This document shows positions 41,518 through 47,090 of a stretch of DNA of 47,090 nt, one piece after another. Source of the DNA: Deltaproteobacteria bacterium (lineage in GTDB: Bacteria; Myxococcota_A; UBA796; UBA9615); assembly GCA_002724675.1 (NCBI GenBank), contig PBPL01000030.1:1-47090 (forward strand). Direction: 5' to 3'. How positions within the stretch are numbered: position 1 is the first letter of the stretch; every line of letters begins with the position of its first letter. The notes under the pieces are model-generated. The model was not told the DNA's origin. It saw only the letters and a list, made by a program, of their open reading frames with translations, and made no database searches. Made by a program: the position numbers and the translations under genes.

Positions 41518-43473
41518 GTGAACGACTCCGCTCCTGCCGGCCCCGGCCACACCCGAAGATTCGAACCGGGCAGCATCGTGCTGCTGGTCATCGTGTTGGC
41601 GTTCTTTTGTCACCGGCTTCTAGTCATCTTGTCTGCCGGCGACTTTCTCTATCCCTTGGAGCCGTCGGAGGCAAAGAATACCCAGATCGCCTGGGACCTC
41701 GTCACAGGTCGATTCGGGCAAGGTGACTTCAACTTTGGCACCTACCTCGCCAACTCGGGCTCGGTGCACCACGCCTCCTACAGCAGTGGCGCGTTCCTCT
41801 ACTGGCTCAGCTCGCTCTTCTTGGGCTTCGGGCTGCTCTCCGTCCGAATCATCCCCCTCCTCTGCTGGACAGCCACTCTGTATCTGTGGATGCGACTACT
41901 GAGAGGGATCTTCGGGACCACGGCGGCAGCCCTGAGCGGCGTGGGCCTCTTTCTGGTCCCATCCCTATTCCTCGCCTTTCAGTTGACCTTCCTCAACTGC
42001 CACCCAGAGGCCGTACTGCCCCTGGTGCTGGCCGTCATCGCCTGGCTGCACTGGCATCACGACGAGGGCCCGAAGCGGAAGAGAGGTCTCTGGCTGGGGC
42101 TCGCTGTGGGCTACGCATTCATCTTCTCGTACCTGCTGTGGCCATTCCTCCTCCTCATGGCCCTGCTGTCCTTGATCCCGCCGCGTCGATGGCCTGGACG
42201 AGAGAGCCTCAAAGGCATCGCGCTAGGGCTGGGGTTGGGACTCTGGCCCCTGTGGCTCATCGCTCTCACCGACCCCTTCGCAATCTTCCGCTACTCCATC
42301 ACAGAACGCCCCGAGACCACGCTGGTGAACATGGCGCTCGGCGTTGGGAACAGCACCGAATTGTTCTGGCAGACGGTTCGAGAGAACCTGCCTTATGGAA
42401 GCCACGACTACTGGCTGGCGCAGATGGAACCCGGGCGGTGGTGGGGTGGTGCTGCTTTTGAGCGCATCGCCTACCACCTCCTCGTCTATGCCCCCTTGAT
42501 CCTTCTGCCCTGGACCCTCACCGACAGGGACGCCCGCGTGCGAAGACTGGGCACCTTGATCGCAATCGCTCCCGCTGCGGTCTACCTCTGGCTTGCCTTT
42601 GCCTCGCCTTGGAAGCCCAACATCCCCGTGCGCTACCTCGTCCCACTAGGGCTCCTGGGCTTTTCCGCGCCAGGCATAGCAGTGGGCCTGGGTCTACGCC
42701 GCTTCCGAGCCGGGAAGCGAACCGGTGCGCTGCTCGCCCTGTTGGGTGCGGGCACGCTGCTGTGGCTCACTCCCCCCCGAGCGCAGGAGCAATGGACGGC
42801 AGTGCAGCCCGACAGAATGGCGGCGCTCAGTGAGCATCGATATGTGGCGTACTACAACCTGGGAATCGGTACTGTCTGGGCTGAGCAAGTACAAGATGTC
42901 AACGACCTGATCGATGTACGCACGGCTCAAGGAGACCATCGGGGCTTCGGCGGAATTCAAGCGGGTCTCTGGGGCAGCGGGCGCCGCCTAGGTCTGGGCG
43001 AAGGAGACTGGGAGGCTCAGCCCCTTAGCTGGCACTCCTTGTCGGCCGGAATCGCCGAATGGGGAGAGAGGCAGAGCTACCTGCAGCACGAGTCCGAAAT
43101 GCCTGAAGACGACCCCGACCCCCATCGACTTGCCAAAGATGACCCCCGAATCGCCGCCCAGAACATTGGCTGGGGGGCCGGGATCCGAGCCCGCTGGCAG
43201 AGCGACTTGATGGCAAGCACTGTTCGCGAGGCCCAGGCCAGTGGTCTATGGCCCGATCACCTCAACTGGAGCGACTTCTGGGAAGGCTATGGCATGGGGT
43301 TGGGGCGCGCCCATCCAGAGCTCAGCCTCGACCCCCTGTCGCTTCCGGGGGTGCTCCCCGAGGAGGCGCGCGGGCCCGTGTCCCGTGGCATGACAGCTGG
43401 CCGCGCCGTGGGCGAGGTGCCCGAGGCACCCCGTATCCCCGTGTTCAAGTCCGTACGGGGCCCTGCAACCTGA
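41518..43473 (+). CDS. Polytopic membrane protein, ArnT/PMT-like glycosyltransferase candidate
   Basis: This 651-residue protein starts with GTG at 41518. About ten membrane helices occupy residues 20-440. An acidic cluster follows the first helix (FLYPLEPSEAKNTQIAWDLV), where GT-C glycosyltransferases (PMT, ArnT, EmbC-like) keep their catalytic Asp/Glu. The large non-membrane C-terminal part (residues about 440-650) is soluble, with Gly/Arg segments such as GFGGIQAGLWGSGRRLGLG and WGERQSYLQHESEMPED. The assignment to GT-C is by architecture only. The gene lies 33 bases after the zinc-finger gene and has its own candidate promoter. Confidence 0.55.
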   Translation: MNDSAPAGPGHTRRFEPGSIVLLVIVLAFFCHRLLVILSAGDFLYPLEPSEAKNTQIAWDLVTGRFGQGDFNFGTYLANSGSVHHASYSSGAFLYWLSSLFLGFGLLSVRIIPLLCWTATLYLWMRLLRGIFGTTAAALSGVGLFLVPSLFLAFQLTFLNCHPEAVLPLVLAVIAWLHWHHDEGPKRKRGLWLGLAVGYAFIFSYLLWPFLLLMALLSLIPPRRWPGRESLKGIALGLGLGLWPLWLIALTDPFAIFRYSITERPETTLVNMALGVGNSTELFWQTVRENLPYGSHDYWLAQMEPGRWWGGAAFERIAYHLLVYAPLILLPWTLTDRDARVRRLGTLIAIAPAAVYLWLAFASPWKPNIPVRYLVPLGLLGFSAPGIAVGLGLRRFRAGKRTGALLALLGAGTLLWLTPPRAQEQWTAVQPDRMAALSEHRYVAYYNLGIGTVWAEQVQDVNDLIDVRTAQGDHRGFGGIQAGLWGSGRRLGLGEGDWEAQPLSWHSLSAGIAEWGERQSYLQHESEMPEDDPDPHRLAKDDPRIAAQNIGWGAGIRARWQSDLMASTVREAQASGLWPDHLNWSDFWEGYGMGLGRAHPELSLDPLSLPGVLPEEARGPVSRGMTAGRAVGEVPEAPRIPVFKSVRGPAT

Positions 43474-43546
43474 GGGAACCCGAGAGTAGCGCTGGTCGCC
43501 GTGTCCAGCCTGGTGCACAATCCCGGCTTGCACGAAGGAGCAGGCG

Positions 43547-44128
43547 ATGCGCATCACCAAGGTCTACACGCGAACCGGGGACGAGGGACTCACCCGACTG
43601 GTGGGCGGGCAACAGGTCCCCAAGAACGACGCCCGCATCGAAGCCTACGGCACCGTCGATGAACTCAACGCAGTCGTCGGCCTGGTTCGCACCGAGGTGG
43701 ACCGGGCCCAGCTGGACACCGCGCATCAGAACCAGCTTCATTCCTGGCTGGAGCAGATCCAGAACGATCTGTTCAACCTGGGCAGCGAACTAGCGACCCG
43801 CAGCGAGGACCGCTGGGAGGGGATGCGACTGTCCAGTGAGGCTGATGTGGCTCGACTGGAAGAACAGATCGACACGATGAACGAAGACCTGGCGCCCTTG
43901 GACGAATTTATTCTGCCCGGTGGCGGCGCTCCCTCAGCCTTCTTGCACCAAGCTCGCACGGTCTGCCGAAGGGCCGAGCGCTGCACTCTGACGCTCAGTC
44001 AACACGAAGACCTGAAGGGCCACGCCCTCGTGGTCCTGAACCGAATGTCCGACTGGTTCTTCGTCGCCGGCCGCTGGGTAGCCCAGGCGATGGATGTCCC
44101 TGAGACCTCCTGGGACCGCAACCACTGA
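43547..44128 (+). CDS. Cob(I)alamin adenosyltransferase, PduO type
   Basis: This 193-residue enzyme transfers the adenosyl group of ATP to cob(I)alamin, giving adenosylcobalamin. The N-terminus KVYTRTGDEGLTRLVGG is the ATP-binding signature of PduO-type (MMAB) enzymes. The helical bundle continues with VDELNAVVGLVRTE, PLDEFILPGGGAPSAFLHQARTVCRRAER and LNRMSDWFFVAGRW, which carry the conserved cobalamin-site residues. GGAG (43536-43539, within AAGGAG) precedes the ATG at normal distance. It stands alone between the membrane protein and a convergent gene; no B12 riboswitch element was seen upstream. Confidence 0.92.
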   Translation: MRITKVYTRTGDEGLTRLVGGQQVPKNDARIEAYGTVDELNAVVGLVRTEVDRAQLDTAHQNQLHSWLEQIQNDLFNLGSELATRSEDRWEGMRLSSEADVARLEEQIDTMNEDLAPLDEFILPGGGAPSAFLHQARTVCRRAERCTLTLSQHEDLKGHALVVLNRMSDWFFVAGRWVAQAMDVPETSWDRNH

Positions 44129-44144
44129 CCCGCTGCGACCAGGG

Positions 44145-44159
44145 ACGCCGCCTAGGCGT
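44145..44159. terminator. Hairpin between convergent genes
   Basis: ACGCC (44145-44149) and GGCGT (44155-44159) form a 5-bp stem with a 5-base loop, in the 31 bases between two convergent stop codons. Without a T-run it is only a candidate bidirectional terminator. Confidence 0.3.
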
Positions 44160-45698
44160 TCATCGAAGCTTGAGTAAGCCTCGCTCAATGGCCCGAGCCA
44201 CCAATCGGCGGTGAGCCCCGTCCGTATCCCAGCGCCGGTCTAGGAACGTGCCGGCTGCGTTCGCATCAATCCACTCATCCAACTCCAGGTGGTGAGCTCG
44301 GAACAAGGACTCCGAGTGCTCCCTGACCGGGGAATAGAGACACTCGGGAGCGTAAATCTCGTCCTCATTGGCCTCCACGACCGGGAGCACGGCCGGTTCC
44401 GCCGGTGCATCCGCGAGTAAGCGTTCTTGGTCCAACAGATCGGTGAGGTCGTTGGCAGCGGCATCTCGCTCTGTCAGCGGCTCTAGCTCCCAGAGCAGCT
44501 CGGCCAGAGCAAGTATCGAGGTGTGGTCATACACCGTATCGCTGAGATGGCCTGAGCGCACCCAGGGGCCAGCCACGAGAGCAGGAACTCGGAAGCCCAG
44601 CTGGTCGAAGCCCTCGTCAGCCAGAGCGTCGGCCGCCGTTGGCGGCGGAACATGGTCGAAGAAACCACCGTGCTCATCGTAGGTGACGATAAAGAGACAC
44701 CTACTCCAGTGAGGGGACGACGCCAGAGCCTCATAGATGCTGGCCACCAACACCTGACCCGCAACCGGGTGAGTGGGCGGGTGGTCATCGTTGCGCCCGT
44801 ACGCGGGTTCCAGGAACGTGAAGCGGGGCAAGGCGCCCACCGCGGCATCCGTGAAGAAATCATCGAGTGTCGTGAAGGTCTCGTTCGATGGCTGAATACT
44901 CGGCAACAACATCGAGAACGGGGCATTGGAAAAATAGACTCCCCAAGGCACGCCCGCATCGGTCATCCGGTCGAAGATGCTCGGAAAGACAAGTCGCTCC
45001 TCACCCCCATCACCGTCCGGCACCGTAGCCGCCGAGTTGCCAAACACCCCCCCGTTCTGGGCAGCCAGCATGTAGAAGCGGTTGGGCCAGGTGCTCGTCA
45101 TCAACGAGCAAAACCAGCGCTGACAGAGAGCATAGGCGTCAGCCAGAGCATAAAAGACCGGCAGAGTCGAGCGGTCGAAGTAACCCATCACCCGATGAGC
45201 CTCCTCATCACCGTGACGCTGGTGGTGCTCCGACACAAAGCCGTCGTTGGCCCCATCGTTGAACTGATTGTGGGACGAAGTCCAGCTGTGGGGTGGATCC
45301 TCGATGCAGTTCTTGTCCGCAGGGTGCACAAAGACAGAGGTCCCGTCTGGATGTGGGTTGGACATCCCATCCACTAGACCATCCAAGCCCGGCTCCGCCT
45401 CCAGGAGCGACCGAGCCCCGAAGTAGTGGTCGAAGCTTCGATTCTCCAGCATCAAGACCACCACAGTGTCGATGCGCTCGCGCAGCAGCGCGGGAGTCAC
45501 CTCGGTGGGCCCCGCCAGACCCTCGGGGTCGGAGCCGCCGCCACCGCAGCCCGGCAAGATGGCTCCCCCCAGCGCCGCCGCACTAATCCCCTTCAGGGCC
45601 GTGCGCCGGTCGACAGCAAGGGCCAAGCCATCAGCCGTTGGGGTCTCGGAGCCGCCCTCAACCTTAGGCGGCGCTTTCTCTGAGCTAGACCTCTTCAT
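44160..45698 (-). CDS. Tat-exported phosphoesterase, phospholipase C-like (PF04185 type)
   Basis: From the ATG at 45698 the protein has 512 residues. A charged head of 30 residues precedes VDRRTALKGISAAALGGAILPGCGG, a twin-arginine segment with a lipobox (C51). The phosphoesterase family motif VVLMLENRSFDHYFG is at about residue 78. It is followed by PPHSWTSSHNQFNDGANDGFV, YFDRSTLPVFYALADAYALCQRWFCS, TYDEHGGFFDHVPPP and VPALVAGPWVRSGHLSDTVYDHTSIL, in the usual order of phospholipase C/AcpA-type enzymes. It probably hydrolyses phosphodiesters or phosphomonoesters outside the cytoplasm. Length fits the smaller members. Ten bases separate its start from the gene upstream on the same strand. Confidence 0.85.
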   Translation of the reverse strand: MKRSSSEKAPPKVEGGSETPTADGLALAVDRRTALKGISAAALGGAILPGCGGGGSDPEGLAGPTEVTPALLRERIDTVVVLMLENRSFDHYFGARSLLEAEPGLDGLVDGMSNPHPDGTSVFVHPADKNCIEDPPHSWTSSHNQFNDGANDGFVSEHHQRHGDEEAHRVMGYFDRSTLPVFYALADAYALCQRWFCSLMTSTWPNRFYMLAAQNGGVFGNSAATVPDGDGGEERLVFPSIFDRMTDAGVPWGVYFSNAPFSMLLPSIQPSNETFTTLDDFFTDAAVGALPRFTFLEPAYGRNDDHPPTHPVAGQVLVASIYEALASSPHWSRCLFIVTYDEHGGFFDHVPPPTAADALADEGFDQLGFRVPALVAGPWVRSGHLSDTVYDHTSILALAELLWELEPLTERDAAANDLTDLLDQERLLADAPAEPAVLPVVEANEDEIYAPECLYSPVREHSESLFRAHHLELDEWIDANAAGTFLDRRWDTDGAHRRLVARAIERGLLKLR

Positions 45699-45708
45699 CA
45701 CACGACTC

Positions 45709-46515
45709 TCAGAACGAGGCCCGGAGGCCGAGATGTACTGCAATGGAAGTCCCCCCCCCAGGGCGGTCCAGAGCAGGAGCAGCACCCGGCCTAGGGACTA
45801 CCGCTGCGAGGACACGGACATCCTTGAGAAAGACTCTCGACTCCCGCCTCGTGGAGCCGGAGAGCCCCGTGGCCCGCAGGCGAGCCCCAGAGACCAGACC
45901 ACTCAAGACAGCGCCGAGGGACGATGCACCGAGGGATGCAGTCGCTACAAGATCGGCTGGATCATACGTATCGCCGCTGCTGTTCACACCGCGGCGATCA
46001 TTCACGGCCCAGCCGATCGCAGCAATGAGCGTCGCACCGGCGAGCACCGCTCCTCCGATGAAGCCTGCGTCCCGTTGCACGAGCAGCATCTGCGCTCTCC
46101 AGCGACGAATGAGGTTCCAACGGGCAACTGCACTCGGCGCGGGGCCGTTGTTGTCGTACCAAAGAGTCAATCGAGGGACCACCACGACCCCCGGAAGCCC
46201 AGCAACAAGAAGACTGCTGCCCACAGAGAGGCCGGCTACCGCCAGGTATGGACCCAGTACGCTGCTGTCGCCCTGCAGCGCCGCGTCCACACCAGCCGCT
46301 AGGATACTGCCCGCCAGGACCCCCACCCCCGAGGCCACCAACAGGCGACTCCCCGTTCCTACGTTTCTAAGATAGATGGCCGCCAGATCCGACACAGCAT
46401 CACTCGACCCGTCCGAGTCTTCATCAGACTTCGCCTCTACAGCCGCGGGAGTCCCCGCAGCGGCGCCCCCGGGAAGACCGAGCCCAACCACAAGAAAAAC
46501 GAGCAACGAGAACAT
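45709..46515 (-). CDS. Exported/membrane protein with Gly/Ala-rich helices
   Basis: The ATG at 46515 gives 268 residues starting MFSLLVFLVVGLGLPGGAAAG, a signal peptide or anchor; a TTG at 46539 is the alternative. Two or three further hydrophobic segments are seen (LLVASGVGVLAGSILAAGVDAAL, YLAVAGLSVGSSLLVAGLPG and FIGGAVLAGATLIAAIGW), plus VATASLGASSLGAVLSGLVSGARL. The C-terminus (VFLKDVRVLAAVVPRPGAAP ... SIAVHLGLRASF) ends in an aromatic residue, as some outer-membrane proteins do. No family is recognised. It precedes the phosphoesterase gene on the same strand, 10 bases apart, so they are probably co-transcribed. Confidence 0.6.
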   Translation of the reverse strand: MFSLLVFLVVGLGLPGGAAAGTPAAVEAKSDEDSDGSSDAVSDLAAIYLRNVGTGSRLLVASGVGVLAGSILAAGVDAALQGDSSVLGPYLAVAGLSVGSSLLVAGLPGVVVVPRLTLWYDNNGPAPSAVARWNLIRRWRAQMLLVQRDAGFIGGAVLAGATLIAAIGWAVNDRRGVNSSGDTYDPADLVATASLGASSLGAVLSGLVSGARLRATGLSGSTRRESRVFLKDVRVLAAVVPRPGAAPALDRPGGGTSIAVHLGLRASF

Positions 46516-46774
46516 CAGGCGAAATGCAGTGATGAGCAATTCTAACTGCCCTCGCGTCGCGTGACTTGCTGAAGCCTCATCCCATCACTAAGATTCCGCG
46601 AACGCGGCCTCTGCCGCAGACCTGCAGGCTGCCTTCTGAGGCCTGCTGACCCGGCCTCCCAACGTTGGGAGCCACCGAGAGCGAACCAGCTTCGGGCCGG
46701 GCCGGCGGCCGAAGAGCGTTCGTCAGCAGCAACAAAACGCCAGTTGTGGGCACGGTCCCCAGGGAGTCATTGAA

Positions 46775-47071
46775 ATGCTTTCCCACGCACAGTACGAGAT
46801 CATCAAGAGCAGCACCGCCGGCGTGACACACACCTGCGATCGAGTCTTTCGGCGGGGGAGCACATTCCGCTGGCAGTCCTACACATTCGATCCCGGCATT
46901 GGCACTCCCTTTGTTTGGATGCTTGCCAAGTGCCCTAGTTGCTCCCGACTCTTCATTCAGCCGCCCCGGTTCCCCAATGAGGATCTGCTTGAGCCCTTGC
47001 GCGAAGCCATCAATCAGTCCATCGGCAGCAAGTTCATCAACTTCCGCTGGCCCGAAGAGCTCGCCGCCTAG
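46775..47071 (+). CDS. Small hypothetical protein with CPSC motif
   Basis: The 98-residue protein has AGGGAG eight bases before the ATG. It is rich in aromatic residues and has a CPSC motif near residue 53 and a single Cys at about 21 (HTCDRVFRRG), which might form part of a small zinc site. The C-terminal half is helical (NEDLLEPLREAINQSI). No signal peptide or membrane helix is seen. The intergenic region before it (46516-46774, 259 bases) holds a short CCGCG/CGCGG inverted repeat near 46596 and no gene I can support. Confidence 0.6.
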   Translation: MLSHAQYEIIKSSTAGVTHTCDRVFRRGSTFRWQSYTFDPGIGTPFVWMLAKCPSCSRLFIQPPRFPNEDLLEPLREAINQSIGSKFINFRWPEELAA

Positions 47072-47090
47072 CTACATCAACGGCTGAGGA

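Noticed and set aside
43474-43546. Cobalamin riboswitch upstream of the adenosyltransferase
   Set aside because: The 73-base gap is too short for the aptamer and shows no B12-box-like sequence.

Overview
This is a GC-rich bacterial window that most resembles an uncultured Myxococcota (delta-proteobacterial) chromosome. That is an inference from three signs. IF-3 has a long alanine/lysine-rich C-terminal tail like Myxococcus Dsg. Lipoproteins are very abundant: about fourteen lipobox-type N-termini in 47 kb. Many of those lipoproteins carry poly-aspartate linkers and a C-x-D-x-x-D-N-D-x-D-G type cysteine-bracketed module. I see no phage, transposase, integrase or CRISPR array.

Layout. 1-6660: end of an unknown gene, a zinc-ribbon methyltransferase, two minus-strand exported proteins, infC (with an apparent AUU start), an M18 aminopeptidase, a second methyltransferase and queE. 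6708-9258: two serine tRNAs (TGA and GCT), an exported His/Cys-tipped protein and serS. 9559-14502: a giant seven-repeat PPC-domain lipoprotein, then an ECF sigma factor, its zinc-type anti-sigma factor and a Spy/CpxP-like periplasmic protein. 14549-15406: an exported protein of unknown function. 15535-22432: a tight plus-strand operon of four exported proteins (duplicated Cys-rich lipoprotein, FG-GAP/UnbV protein, Tat-exported DUF1501-type protein, and a CxxCH-bearing DUF1549/DUF1553-like lipoprotein). 22468-28426: a minus-strand lipoprotein operon (beta-propeller, receptor-L/LRR-like, acidic-linker protein) facing a divergent paralogue, plus a small Cys-rich lipoprotein. 28518-34129: a propeller lipoprotein, then a housekeeping operon gluQ, pepA, DTW-family tRNA transferase and homocysteine S-methyltransferase. 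34223-38737: nadD, a CPBP protease, a possibly frameshifted hypothetical gene and transketolase. 38883-47071: more exported proteins, a polytopic glycosyltransferase-like protein, a PduO-type cobalamin adenosyltransferase, a Tat-exported phospholipase C-like phosphoesterase and small hypotheticals.

Working together. The housekeeping part is weighted to translation and tRNA (infC, serS, two tRNA-Ser, queE, gluQ, DTW enzyme). The rest is weighted to the cell envelope. The best candidate for an undescribed system is 15535-22432. Its two tightly coupled downstream pairs combine UnbV, DUF1501 and DUF1549/1553-like proteins, and three of its four products carry the same cysteine/aspartate module near the lipid anchor. 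A fourth copy occurs in the neighbouring minus-strand operon at 25095-26255. The envelope-stress-like ECF module lies directly upstream and is a plausible but unproven regulator. Start codons of several genes are GTG or TTG and are uncertain where stated.
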